Shown here piece after piece: positions 8,371-16,967 of a stretch of DNA of 64,000 nt. The stretch is from Lachnospiraceae bacterium (lineage in GTDB: Bacteria > Bacillota > Clostridia > Lachnospirales > Lachnospiraceae): positions 62,001-126,000 of the forward strand of contig CABJBM010000004.1 in NCBI GenBank assembly GCA_902363835.1, read 5' to 3'. Under the pieces are notes generated by a model. The model had not been told where the DNA came from, did not search any database, and saw only the letters and a list, made by a program, of their open reading frames with translations. The position numbers and the translations under genes are program-made. Each line of letters opens with the position of its first letter. The first letter of the stretch is position 1.

Positions 8371-9324
8371 ATGAAAGGTAAAAGAATTTTGTCCCTGGTG
8401 CTGGCTGTAACAGTGGCAGCAGGACTTAGCAGTATGACTTCAATGGCAGCCTCCAGAAAGAAGATCACAACGGTGAACTTAACTGTGTCTGCGGAGGTGG
8501 TGCCAGGAGGCTCTATTTTTGACCAGCATGCAGAGATAACGGCAAAAACCAATAAGATTGATGTGGGAGAATATGAATTTGCCAACAACGGCTTCCAGTG
8601 GTATGAGCAGGATGTGCCCAGGCTGACAGTGAAGCTGTATGCCCAGGAGGGATATTATTTTTCTGTCCCTTCCACTGGTTTTACCATTAACGGAGGAACC
8701 TACGTAAAGCAGGAAAGAGAGGATTTAAGCCAGACGCTGATAGTGACCATCGATCTTCCCAGGGTGGGCGATGTTGCCCAGTCCATAACAAGCGCGGAAT
8801 GGGGCTCTAAAACCCTGGCTGTCTGGAGTCCTGCCGCAGGAGCGGGAAGCTATGAAGTAAAGGTATACCGTGACGGAAAGCATACGGGAGGTGTAAAGAC
8901 TGCCGTGGGAACGAGTCTGGATGTTTCCGAGTCCTTGGGAAAGGTTGGAAACTATACCTTTAGGGTGCGTCCGGTCAGCAAGCAGAATTCCGGAAATAAA
9001 GGCGACTGGGTGGAGTCTTCCTCCAACTACGTGGATGAGGCGGCTGCGCAGCAGATCCGCAGTTCTTCCGGAAACAAAGGCGGCTGGAAGCAGGATGCAA
9101 TTGGCTGGTGGTATGCAAACACCGACGGAAGCTATCCTTTTGCAAGCTGGCAGAATATCAATGGCCAGTGGTATTTCTTCAATGAAAAGGGCTATATGGC
9201 TACAGGCTGGATTGAGTGGAATGGGAAGCAGTATTACTGCGATATTACAGGCGGACACATGCTTTCAGACACCACAACACCTGACGGGGTCAGGGTAGGA
9301 GCTGATGGAGCAAAGCTTCCTTAA
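8371..9324 (+). CDS. secreted protein with choline-binding-type (CW) repeats
   Basis: About 317 residues. The N-terminus is a signal peptide (MKGKRILSLVL..., likely cut after SMAA). The first ~110 mature residues form an unassigned beta-rich domain. A fibronectin-III-like segment follows (WSPAAGAGSYEVKVYRDGK...YTFRVRPVS). The C-terminal ~60 residues carry aromatic repeats of the cell-wall-binding type (GWWYANTDGSYPF, GQWYFFNEKGYMATGW, WNGKQYYCD). Such repeats bind choline or related wall polymers and tether proteins to the surface. No enzymatic domain is visible. I chose the ATG at 8371 over the in-frame TTG at 8365. Confidence 0.85.
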   Translation: MKGKRILSLVLAVTVAAGLSSMTSMAASRKKITTVNLTVSAEVVPGGSIFDQHAEITAKTNKIDVGEYEFANNGFQWYEQDVPRLTVKLYAQEGYYFSVPSTGFTINGGTYVKQEREDLSQTLIVTIDLPRVGDVAQSITSAEWGSKTLAVWSPAAGAGSYEVKVYRDGKHTGGVKTAVGTSLDVSESLGKVGNYTFRVRPVSKQNSGNKGDWVESSSNYVDEAAAQQIRSSSGNKGGWKQDAIGWWYANTDGSYPFASWQNINGQWYFFNEKGYMATGWIEWNGKQYYCDITGGHMLSDTTTPDGVRVGADGAKLP

Positions 9325-9341
9325 GGATTTAAAAGTGAATT

Positions 9342-9371
9342 GGCGGGCTGCGTTTTGCAGTCCGCCTTTTT
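9342..9371 (+). terminator. terminator of the cell-wall-binding protein gene
   Basis: GGCGGGCTGC pairs with GCAGTCCGCC (one G-T) across a four-base loop and is followed by TTTTT. Confidence 0.85.
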
Positions 9372-9454
9372 GATCGCCTGGGAGTCCCGATCTTTTAAAA
9401 AAGCTTGTAGGATTAAGGATTCTATCATATAATAACACGGAGGAGCAGATAAGA

Positions 9455-10549
9455 ATGGCAGAAAAAAAGACAGGAAAGTTTTATAAGCGGGTACTGGCAG
9501 CAGCGGCTGTCATACTTACCCTTTTCATGGCAGGCTGCAGCTTGACAGTCTCAGACTCTTCCCCACTGCCCCAGGGAAAAGGGGGAAATGAGGCAGGCAC
9601 AAATTTAAAAGTACATTTTATTGACGTGGGCCAGGGAGACAGTACCTTAATAGAGAAAGACGGGCATTTTATGCTGATAGACGCAGGAGAGCGGGACCAG
9701 GGAGAGGTGGTCGCTTCCTACCTGGAAAAACAGGGAGTGAAGACGCTGGATTACGTGATCGGGACTCATCCCCATTCAGACCACATCGGCGGATTGGAGA
9801 CGGTTATCCGAAAGTTCGGCGTTGAAAAGGTCTTTTTGCCGGAAAAGGAACATACCACCAAGGTTTATGAGCGTTTGCTGGATGCAATAGCAGATAAAAA
9901 CTTGAAAATAACCATTCCAAAGCCAGGGGACAGCTATTCCCTGGGAGATGCGTCCTTTCAGATCATCGCTCCCAACAGGGATTATGGAGACAATTTGAAT
10001 AACTGGTCTGTGGGCATCCGAATGGTTTACGGAAAAAACAGCTTTGTTTTATGCGGAGATGCGGAAAAGGAAGCGGAAGGGGATATGGAAGCAGGAGGCC
10101 TGCCATTAAAGGCCGATGTGCTGAAGCTTTCCCATCACGGAAGCTCTACTTCGTCCTCCCCGGGCTTTATGGATATGGTTGATCCGGAGTATGCGGTGAT
10201 CTCCTGCGGAAAAAATAATGATTATGGGCATCCTCACAAAGAGATCCTGGATATGCTGAAGAAGCGGAACATAAAAGTTTTGCGGACGGATCAGCTTGGG
10301 ACCATTGTGGCGGTCAGTGACGGATCAAAGGTCACTTTCCCGGCAATCGGGGAGGAAACCGGAGAGGAAAGAGCACAAAGTACGGCAGCCATCCATGATT
10401 ATGTAATAAATACAAACACGAAAAAGTTTCATCAGCCGGACTGCAAGTCCGCAGCTTCCATGAAGAAAGAAAACCGGAAGACTTATAAGGGATCCAGGGA
10501 AGAACTGATACAGGCGGGGTATGAACCATGCCAGATCTGCAATCCTTAA
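9455..10549 (+). CDS. ComEC/Rec2-like metallo-beta-lactamase-fold lipoprotein with Ada-like C-terminal domain
   Basis: 364 residues. A signal peptide ends in the lipobox MAGC (Cys about 28). Residues ~48-300 are the soluble hydrolase domain of ComEC relatives: FIDVGQGDSTLIE, the metal motif THPHSDHIGG, the later GDAEKEAE and LSHHGS motifs. The last ~50 residues (TNTKKFHQPDCKSAASM...YEPCQICNP) form the small Cys/His domain related to the Ada metal-binding module, often attached to secreted nucleases. It is probably an extracellular membrane-anchored nuclease or phosphodiesterase, possibly involved in DNA processing or nutrient scavenging. DUF3006 lies directly downstream, a common pairing. Confidence 0.85.
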   Translation: MAEKKTGKFYKRVLAAAAVILTLFMAGCSLTVSDSSPLPQGKGGNEAGTNLKVHFIDVGQGDSTLIEKDGHFMLIDAGERDQGEVVASYLEKQGVKTLDYVIGTHPHSDHIGGLETVIRKFGVEKVFLPEKEHTTKVYERLLDAIADKNLKITIPKPGDSYSLGDASFQIIAPNRDYGDNLNNWSVGIRMVYGKNSFVLCGDAEKEAEGDMEAGGLPLKADVLKLSHHGSSTSSSPGFMDMVDPEYAVISCGKNNDYGHPHKEILDMLKKRNIKVLRTDQLGTIVAVSDGSKVTFPAIGEETGEERAQSTAAIHDYVINTNTKKFHQPDCKSAASMKKENRKTYKGSREELIQAGYEPCQICNP

Positions 10550-10576
10550 CCAAACGGGAAAGAAAGGGGAGAGGTT

Positions 10577-10789
10577 ATGAAATATACCATAGACAGGATG
10601 GGAGAAACCATCGTTATCTGTGAAGATGAAAACGGTGACATGGTAAAGGTCCGGGCCTCTGCGCTGCCGGAAGGTGTAAAAGAAGGAGACATTCTCTCAA
10701 GGGAGGATGAGATCTGGATATTTGAGAAGGAAGAGACAAAAAGGCGCAGGCAGAAGATTCGTGACAAGCTGAAAGGTCTGACAGAATAA
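10577..10789 (+). CDS. DUF3006 family protein
   Basis: A 70-residue acidic protein (MKYTIDRMGETIVICEDENGDMVKVRASALPEGVKEGDIL...) with a C-terminal Arg/Lys-rich helix. The pattern is that of DUF3006, a small beta-barrel-like family of unknown function often found next to ComEC-like hydrolases, as here (28-base gap). The ATG has a GGGGAGAGG site. A role as accessory to the upstream hydrolase is inferred from context only. Confidence 0.75.
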   Translation: MKYTIDRMGETIVICEDENGDMVKVRASALPEGVKEGDILSREDEIWIFEKEETKRRRQKIRDKLKGLTE

Positions 10790-10800
10790 AGGATTGAGAT

Positions 10801-11793
10801 ATGAAGAATTATATTGTACTGGATCTGGAATGGAACCAGAGTGCCGGAGGGAAGGATGAGGCGGTTGAGCGCCTTCCCTTTGAAATCATAGAGATCGGCG
10901 CTGTAAAGCTCAATGAAGCCTTGGAAGAAGTGGAAGAATTTAAGAGGCTGATACGTCCCCGGGTTTATCCGGAGCTTCATGAAAAGATATTGGAAGTGAC
11001 CCACATGGATGAAAAGACCTTGATGGAGGATGGCTGTAACTTTGAGAAAGCTGTGGAGGAGTTTTTTAAGTGGTGCGGAGAGGAAGCCGTGTTCTGTACC
11101 TGGGGTTCTATGGACTTAACAGAGCTTCAGAGAAACATGGCCTTTTATGAAATCCCCAACCCCTTTCCAAAACCCCTTCTCTACTATGATGTGCAGAAGC
11201 TTTACAGCCTGCTTTATGGAGACGGCAAGGATAGGCAGTCCCTTGATATTGCGGTCTTAGAGCAGCAGGTCATGGAAGAGCGGCCTTTTCACCGGGCCCT
11301 TGACGATGCCCATTACACCGGGCGCATTATGCATAAAGTGGATTTTGAGAAGGTTCGGGAATACTGGTCAACGGATTATTACCGCCTGCCGGAAAATAAG
11401 GAGGAAGAGGTATATCTGGTGTTCCCCGGGTATTCCAAATATATCTCAAGGCCTTTTGAGACAAAGCAGGATGCCATCGGGGACAAAACGGTTACCGATT
11501 TAATCTGCTGCAAATGCAACCGGATGCTGAGAAAGAAAATCAGATGGTTTTCTGTGAACCAGAAGTTTTACACTGCCCTTGGCTGCTGTCCTGAGCATGG
11601 AAATGTAAAGGGCAAGATCCGCATGAGGCGCAGTGAGGATGGCCGGGTCTATGTGGTGAAGACCATGAGACTGGTTGGAGAGGAAGACATCCAGGAGATA
11701 TACGAAAAAAAGGAAGAGACCAGAAAAAAACGGGTGGAAAAGACAAAGATACGAAAGCAGAACAAAAAGAAGGGGGATACCCCCCTTTCCTAA
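10801..11793 (+). CDS. 3'-5' exonuclease, DEDDh family (KapD/ERI-1-like)
   Basis: 330 residues. The exonuclease motifs are visible: ExoI YIVLDLEWNQ (Asp and Glu near residue 7-9), a central Asp in WGSMDLTELQRN, and ExoIII HRALDDAHYTGRI (His and Asp). It therefore hydrolyses RNA or DNA 3' ends with two metal ions. A Cys-rich segment (CCKCNRMLRKKIRW...CCPEHG) lies near residues 235-275 and may bind zinc. The C-terminus is a long basic Lys/Arg tail, suggesting nucleic-acid contact. It starts 11 bases after DUF3006 and converges with the response-regulator gene, overlapping by four bases. Confidence 0.85.
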   Translation: MKNYIVLDLEWNQSAGGKDEAVERLPFEIIEIGAVKLNEALEEVEEFKRLIRPRVYPELHEKILEVTHMDEKTLMEDGCNFEKAVEEFFKWCGEEAVFCTWGSMDLTELQRNMAFYEIPNPFPKPLLYYDVQKLYSLLYGDGKDRQSLDIAVLEQQVMEERPFHRALDDAHYTGRIMHKVDFEKVREYWSTDYYRLPENKEEEVYLVFPGYSKYISRPFETKQDAIGDKTVTDLICCKCNRMLRKKIRWFSVNQKFYTALGCCPEHGNVKGKIRMRRSEDGRVYVVKTMRLVGEEDIQEIYEKKEETRKKRVEKTKIRKQNKKKGDTPLS

Positions 11794-12506
11794 ATTTCGC
11801 TTTCCTTCATTCTGTATCCGACTCCGATTTCCGTGAAAATATATTTTGGTTCTGCCGGATTGTTTTCTATTTTTCTGCGGATGTGGGCCATATTGACTCT
11901 GAGGATCTGGTTGTTGTTATCCGCGTAAGGCCCCCAGATGTGGCTTATGATGTAGTCGTAAGTCAGGACCTTGCCGGAGTTTTCCGCAAGAAGGGAGACC
12001 AGCTTGTATTCGATCTGGGTCAAATGGATTTTGTGTCCGTCAAGTGTGACCAGACGCTTGGCAAAATCAATGGACAGTTCGTCGCTTCTGTAAGGGGTGG
12101 GTATGACAGAGCCATCCACAGTGCTGACCGTAGGCCTTCCATGGCGCAGGGCAGTGCGGATTCTGGCTAACAGCTCACTGGTTCCAAATGGCTTGGTTAT
12201 ATAATCATCGGCGCCGAAATCAAGGGCAGCCACCTTTTCATGCTCCTGGGTTCTGGCGGAAATGACGATAATGGGAATGGAGGTCCAGCTTCGGACGCTT
12301 TTGATAATATCGATTCCATCCAGATCCGGAAGCCCCAGGTCCAAAAGGATCACATCCGGGCAGAGGGAATTGATGAGAGCCAGTCCATCCCGCCCGTTAT
12401 AGGCTGTATTCACCTTATAATCATGTCTTTCTAAAGCGCTTTCAATAAAATTGCAGATATTCTTTTCGTCTTCAATCATGACGATTGTAAACTTACTCAT
12501 AAGCAT
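11790..12506 (-). CDS. kdpE: OmpR-family response regulator (KdpE-like)
   Basis: 238 residues: an N-terminal receiver with the acidic pair (MIEDEKN), phospho-acceptor Asp in ILLDLGLPDLDG, Thr/Ser and Lys switch residues (ISARTQE...YITKPF), and a C-terminal winged helix (LTQIEYKLVSLLAENSGKVLTYDYIISHIWG...RVNMAHIRRKIE). The sequence style and paired kinase match KdpE, which controls potassium uptake. No kdpFABC genes are in the window, so the target may be elsewhere or different. The start could be 12506 or the Met two codons later. It overlaps the kinase gene by 14 bases. Confidence 0.83.
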   Translation of the reverse strand: MLMSKFTIVMIEDEKNICNFIESALERHDYKVNTAYNGRDGLALINSLCPDVILLDLGLPDLDGIDIIKSVRSWTSIPIIVISARTQEHEKVAALDFGADDYITKPFGTSELLARIRTALRHGRPTVSTVDGSVIPTPYRSDELSIDFAKRLVTLDGHKIHLTQIEYKLVSLLAENSGKVLTYDYIISHIWGPYADNNNQILRVNMAHIRRKIENNPAEPKYIFTEIGVGYRMKESEI

Positions 12507-13584
12507 TCTCCCCTAATGGTAATGTAAATGTAAAAACTGCGCCATGCTCTTCATTGGCGGCTGAGATTTTCCCGCCGTGGGCAGTGACAATGGCTTTACA
12601 GATAGAAAGCCCGATCCCCATTCCTTTATGGGAATCATAACTGCTGTTGGGCGAAGAGGTATAACCGTCAAATAAAGTGTCCAGCCGTTCCGGGGAAATT
12701 CCCACACCCTGGTCCCGCACCTCAAACCAGGCATATCCATCGCTTACAAAGATGGACAGGCTGATTGGTTCTGTTGAATTGGAATGATAGACAGCATTTT
12801 CCAAAAGATTGATAATAACCTGTTCAATTAAAGTGGCATCCATGGGAACCATGACAAACTCATGGGGCACGGTCACATGGACAATGGATTCCGGCAGCCT
12901 TTTGTGAAAACGTTCAATGGCTTCGGAGGCCACCTCTTCCAGTGGTTCCAGATGCTTTGAAACCTGGGCTCCTGTATCCCGTATTCTGGTGACGCTCAGC
13001 AGATTTTCCACCATATTTAAAAGCCAGTTGGCATCCTCCCGGATATTGGAGACCAGGTTGGTTTTTTCTGATTCCTGCATGGCGTCGGAGTTTTCCAAGT
13101 ATATGCTGCTGGCGCCGATAATCCCTGTAAGGGGAGTCCGGAGGTCATGGGAAATCGCCCGTAAAAGGTTTGCTCTCAAGGCTTCCTTCTCCGCTTCCAT
13201 TAACAACTTTTCCCGTTCATTGAGGATACGGCTTTGTTCCTTTAAATGAGTGGTGGTAGCGCTTGTAATAATTGAAATAATCAGCAGTGCAAAGAAGGTA
13301 ACAGGGTACCCTTCCATAAAAAAGTTAAAGGCCATATATGGATAAGTAAACACAAAGTTTACACAGATCACGCTGATAAAGGAGGCAATGACTCCCGGTA
13401 TATAGCCGCTGGAATAGCGGGAGATCAAAACCACTGCCATCATATAGATAATTCCTACATTGTTAGTATACCCTCCCAGTATGTGCATCATGTAAGAAAG
13501 GATGGTGGCAAGAAAAAGGCAGAAAAAGGTGACTATAAAATTTCGGAGCAGATCCCTTTTGGAAATGATTTTCTGTTTATTCAT
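12493..13584 (-). CDS. kdpD: sensor histidine kinase, truncated KdpD type (DUF4118 + HisKA + HATPase)
   Basis: 363 residues. The first ~110 residues contain four closely spaced membrane helices of the KdpD DUF4118 type (HILGGYTNNVGIIYMMAVVLISRY...). A coiled linker leads to the H box (LLRAISHDLRTPLTGIIG), and then N, G1 and G2 boxes (INLLENAVYHS, VRDQGVGIS, GMGIGLSICKAIV). The large cytoplasmic KdpD and USP sensor domains of full-length KdpD (~900 residues) are missing, so this is the short form. It is co-transcribed with the response regulator. Confidence 0.83.
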   Translation of the reverse strand: MNKQKIISKRDLLRNFIVTFFCLFLATILSYMMHILGGYTNNVGIIYMMAVVLISRYSSGYIPGVIASFISVICVNFVFTYPYMAFNFFMEGYPVTFFALLIISIITSATTTHLKEQSRILNEREKLLMEAEKEALRANLLRAISHDLRTPLTGIIGASSIYLENSDAMQESEKTNLVSNIREDANWLLNMVENLLSVTRIRDTGAQVSKHLEPLEEVASEAIERFHKRLPESIVHVTVPHEFVMVPMDATLIEQVIINLLENAVYHSNSTEPISLSIFVSDGYAWFEVRDQGVGISPERLDTLFDGYTSSPNSSYDSHKGMGIGLSICKAIVTAHGGKISAANEEHGAVFTFTLPLGENAYE

Positions 13585-13601
13585 AAAATCCCCCTTGGTA
13601 T

Positions 13602-15161
13602 CTAGCGGAATTTAAAACGGCCGCCCCGCCGCCCTTTCCGCTTTGATGAATAGGAACTGCGCCTTTGTGCCAGAATGCTGTTGAATTCATCGGCTGAAAT
13701 CCCGGAGTCCTGAAGGCGTTTCATGCGCTGTTCCCGCCTTATGAGGAAATCCTGTTCATTCCTGTGCTTCCTGTATAGAATGAAAGCGGCTGCTCCGCCT
13801 ATTACTGCGATTGCTCCTACGCTTCCCAATACAAGCCAGGCAGCTAACGGGATTTCAAAGGGCCTTAAAGCTTTTTCCCGGTAATCTTCCATTTCTTTTT
13901 CCAGACTCCTTCCGGAGGGTTTGGTGGAAGTCTGGGTGGCAGAGGGATCTAAAGAATCCTCAGACCCTGAAAGCGTTTCGTCCTGGGAAGCGGTGGCTGC
14001 TTCGGTTTCCTGAGCCTTGTTCTGGAATAAGGAATTATTCACCTCCAGAAAGGTACAGCCAACTACACGGTCATTGTAACGGTAGTTTATTTTCGCGATG
14101 GCATTTTCAGGGTCTCCCGATGAAATATCATAGCTGAGCTCTGGCTTTGCATCAGAAAAATTTGCCGTTTTAGGCAGGATGATCCGGCTGTCAGGATCCA
14201 GGATTAAGGCTTCCGGTTTTGTGATGGACAATCCGCTGAAGTTTAAATCGCTGGTAATGGAGCTGTAGGTTTTTTCATAGTCCGCAGCTTTTAAGGAAAC
14301 AAAATTTTCAAAACCAAAATCCAGGAGATTTTTGGTATCAGCCCAATACTGGGGTGTAGAACCCTTTAAGATGATGGTAATCAGTTTCAGTCCGTTTTTT
14401 TCCGCACAGGTTACCAGGGTGTTGCCGGCCAGTGTGGTGTAGCCTGTTTTGCCGCCCAGGATGCCAGGATAGTAGTAAGGCGTGCTTTTGCGCATCATCT
14501 TATGGCCGGGATAAATGGTAAGCCCTTCTTTATTGATGGAGTTGGGCGGAAGCTTATAATAGGTTGTGGAATCGATTTCTTCAAAAACAGGGTTATTAAA
14601 TGCAGCCCTTGCAATGAGGGCCATGTCATAAGGAGAAGTATAATGCTCCGGGTCATTTAATCCGCTGGGATTGGCAAAATGGGTGTTTGTACAGCCAAGC
14701 TCTTTTGCCCGGGCGTTCATCATATCGGCAAAGGCTTCGGTGCTTCCTGCCACATGCTCTGCAAGGGCGTTGGCTGATTCATTGGCTGATTTAAGCAGCA
14801 GGGCATAGAGACAGTCTTTTACAGACAGTTTGTCCCCTTCATTGATTCCGGCGTTGCTGCTTCCGGATTCCACATTGAATACGGCGTTATGGGAAAAAGT
14901 TACGGTTTCGTCCAGGCTGCATTTCTCAATGACAATCAGTGCTGTCATGACTTTGGTAATGCTGGCCGGAAAATATTCATTGTGTATGTTCTGGCCCCAC
15001 AGGACGGTCCCGGTGTCCGCATCCATCAGTATGGCTCCCTGGGCCTGGACAGAAAGGCCGGAAGGCCAGTCTGCGGCTGCCAGAGAAGTCCCTGAAAAGG
15101 AGGGGACAAGAAAAAACAGGCACAGAAAAAATATAAGAATCTTTTTTGCAAATTGTGTCAT
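13602..15161 (-). CDS. D-alanyl-D-alanine carboxypeptidase (PBP5/DacF family)
   Basis: About 519 residues. A hydrophobic signal segment (ILIFFLCLFFLVPSFSGTSLAAA) precedes a serine carboxypeptidase domain with SxxK (ASITKVMT), SxN (KSANESAN) and KTG (GGKTGYT) motifs. It trims the terminal D-Ala from peptidoglycan stem peptides outside the membrane. A Ser/Thr-rich stretch, a C-terminal membrane helix (LVLGSVGAIAVIGGAAAFILY) and a very basic tail follow, so it is held in the membrane at the C-terminus by a helix. I chose the ATG at 15161 because GGAGAG stands ten bases before it. Upstream in-frame TTG/ATG codons lack such a site. Confidence 0.9.
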   Translation of the reverse strand: MTQFAKKILIFFLCLFFLVPSFSGTSLAAADWPSGLSVQAQGAILMDADTGTVLWGQNIHNEYFPASITKVMTALIVIEKCSLDETVTFSHNAVFNVESGSSNAGINEGDKLSVKDCLYALLLKSANESANALAEHVAGSTEAFADMMNARAKELGCTNTHFANPSGLNDPEHYTSPYDMALIARAAFNNPVFEEIDSTTYYKLPPNSINKEGLTIYPGHKMMRKSTPYYYPGILGGKTGYTTLAGNTLVTCAEKNGLKLITIILKGSTPQYWADTKNLLDFGFENFVSLKAADYEKTYSSITSDLNFSGLSITKPEALILDPDSRIILPKTANFSDAKPELSYDISSGDPENAIAKINYRYNDRVVGCTFLEVNNSLFQNKAQETEAATASQDETLSGSEDSLDPSATQTSTKPSGRSLEKEMEDYREKALRPFEIPLAAWLVLGSVGAIAVIGGAAAFILYRKHRNEQDFLIRREQRMKRLQDSGISADEFNSILAQRRSSYSSKRKGRRGGRFKFR

Positions 15162-15279
15162 ATTGAGTAATCTCTCCATAAGCTTTGATTCAGTTTCGGA
15201 CAATACTTCAATCTACAGTATAGGTTATTTGTTGTAACAAGTAAAGAAAATTTGCTATTTTTCGCGTATTTCTGTACTA

Positions 15280-15316
15280 AAAACAAGGGATATGCGAGCA
15301 TATCCCCTTGTTTTGT
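15280..15316 (-). terminator. terminator of the DUF1461 gene
   Basis: AACAAGGGATATGC pairs with GCATATCCCCTTGTT (one bulge) around a tiny loop, with T- or A-rich flanks on both sides. Confidence 0.7.
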
Positions 15317-16023
15317 CAACCCAAGGTCGAAAGATGTTTTTTATTGCCTTTGCGTATAAGAAAAAAACAGGCGGCAAAGACCAGGAGGATAGAGAAAAGA
15401 TAGATAAAACCAATGAGAAAAACTGTGTCCCGGAAAAAGCCTTCCGGAACGATATTAATGAGCATGTCAGTAGAAGGATCCAGCATCCACAAATCATTTT
15501 TAAAGAATATATGGTGGAACAGGATAAAATACCTGGTAAAATCCGTGGAAATAATAGAGGCTATGACAGCCGTCAGGAAAAAGAAGATCCCGGTTCCCGC
15601 GCACACGGCCTTAGGAAAGGTCTTCTGAAAGCTGGTTTTTAATAAGAGAAGGAGGATAAGGCACAAGGCCATGACCATGAGGCAGCCCCTTCTTATGGAC
15701 AGAGCACCTAAAAACAGCCCGCGGACATCCTCCATATGGGCGATTTCCCTGGCATTGAAAAACTCCCGCTGCACGCCTCCCATAGTGGTTTCTACGTGAA
15801 GATTATCTCTTTTTCCCCGCAGATAGGACATCATTTCACCGGTAACGTCAAGGAGATCTTCCATTGTCATGGAAACTGATTTGGTTACGTTGTATTTGGC
15901 ATATTCTTTTTCAAAGTATCCCGGCATCCAGTAAACGGCAGCCTCCACGGAAGTGAATAAAAGCACAATCATAAGGCAGAAGGAAAAAATGATTCCGGCA
16001 GCGTATTGAAGCAAACGATTCAT
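15316..16023 (-). CDS. DUF1461 / TIGR01906 integral membrane protein
   Basis: 235 residues. An N-terminal membrane helix (AAGIIFSFCLMIVLLFTSVEAAVY) is followed by an extracytoplasmic segment with DLLDVTGEMMSYLRGKRDNLHV and MEDVRGLF, then three more membrane helices (about residues 108-125, 138-160, 200-222). This layout and the MxDV motif match the TIGR01906 family of membrane proteins found in Clostridia and lactobacilli, whose function is unknown. It lies 19 bases downstream of the TRIC gene on the same strand. Confidence 0.75.
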   Translation of the reverse strand: MNRLLQYAAGIIFSFCLMIVLLFTSVEAAVYWMPGYFEKEYAKYNVTKSVSMTMEDLLDVTGEMMSYLRGKRDNLHVETTMGGVQREFFNAREIAHMEDVRGLFLGALSIRRGCLMVMALCLILLLLLKTSFQKTFPKAVCAGTGIFFFLTAVIASIISTDFTRYFILFHHIFFKNDLWMLDPSTDMLINIVPEGFFRDTVFLIGFIYLFSILLVFAACFFLIRKGNKKHLSTLG

Positions 16024-16042
16024 GGCGTTCTCCTTAATGGAA

Positions 16043-16693
16043 TTAATTTTTTGTTGCAGTAGGCAGATTCCAGCAAAAGCGGGTCGCTAAAAGGCGGATT
16101 AAAACAACGGAGCAGGCACCGATCAGCATGGCGATATTGCCATTCATGCAGTTCATAAGCCTTGCATAAAGAATTGCTCCCACAATGGAAGCGCAGGCAT
16201 AAATATGCTTTCTGAGGACGTAAGGAGTTTGTCCGGCCATAATATCCCGCAGAATGCCTCCGCCAACTCCGGTGATGACCCCTAAAAAAACGATGAGGAA
16301 ATGGTAATCCCCATAACCGGATAAGACGGCCGTATCAATTCCCACCACGGTAAAGGCGCCAAGTCCCACGGCATCAAATATGTTCATGACCTTTTCATAA
16401 GTCTCCATGGAACGCCCGGCCAGGATCCTCTGGTTCAGCCTTACGATGATAAATAAAAGCATAACCGTTATAAAGGCAAGCAATACATAGATGGGGTCCT
16501 TAAAAAGGGCAGGAGGTACATTTCCTATGATAATATCCCTTAACATGCCGCCTCCCACGGCGGTGGTAACGCCAAGAACAATAACTCCAAGAAGATCCAG
16601 CCGCTTTTTTATGGCAACCATTGCCCCGGAAGAGGCAAAAGCAATGGTTCCCACGGCTTCTACAAAGAAAAACAGGGAAAGTTCTATTTTCAT
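16043..16693 (-). CDS. TRIC-type cation channel family protein (UPF0126, YadS/YicG-like)
   Basis: About 216 residues in two repeated halves, each with three membrane helices and a glycine-rich signature: GVTTAVGGGMLRDIIIGNVPP in the first and GVITGVGGGILRDIMAGQTPY in the second. These glycine kinks line the pore in trimeric intracellular-cation (TRIC) channel homologues, which pass potassium. I chose the ATG at 16693, preceded by GGAGG at ideal spacing. The longer frame reaching 16762 has no ribosome site. It is probably first in an operon with the DUF1461 gene. Confidence 0.85.
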   Translation of the reverse strand: MKIELSLFFFVEAVGTIAFASSGAMVAIKKRLDLLGVIVLGVTTAVGGGMLRDIIIGNVPPALFKDPIYVLLAFITVMLLFIIVRLNQRILAGRSMETYEKVMNIFDAVGLGAFTVVGIDTAVLSGYGDYHFLIVFLGVITGVGGGILRDIMAGQTPYVLRKHIYACASIVGAILYARLMNCMNGNIAMLIGACSVVLIRLLATRFCWNLPTATKN

Positions 16694-16812
16694 GAACAAC
16701 CTCCGATACATTCCGCTGAGGGAAATTAAAGCAAGTATAAGATTTGGAAGGAAGTTTGTCAATATATCCTGGAGTCATAAACGCTCAGATGAACAGGAAG
16801 CATAAAAAATAC

Positions 16813-16868
16813 TTGCTTTTTTAAATAAAATTATATATTATATTGAAAAGTTCAAACATGAATGTTTG
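16813..16868 (+). promoter_or_regulatory. promoter and operator-like palindrome before citrate synthase
   Basis: TTGCTT (16813-16818) with TA-rich -10 candidates near 16834-16844 is followed by a perfect palindrome, CAAACAT-GA-ATGTTTG (16853-16868), at the expected transcription start. The next 100 bases form a GC-richer leader with short pairing segments (TCAGG/CCTGA, CCC/GGG). I do not recognise a known riboswitch in it. Confidence 0.5.
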
Positions 16869-16967
16869 GAAAAATTTGTAACCAAGGAAGGAGATGACGC
16901 AGGGTCAGGAAGCCCAATGGGAGGAAATAGTGGAACTAGACGACCTGATTTCAGAAAGAGGTGTTGC

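Noticed and set aside
8725..9258. 177-residue open frame on the minus strand
   Set aside because: Antisense shadow of the choline-binding-repeat protein, whose aromatic repeats are clear in the plus frame.
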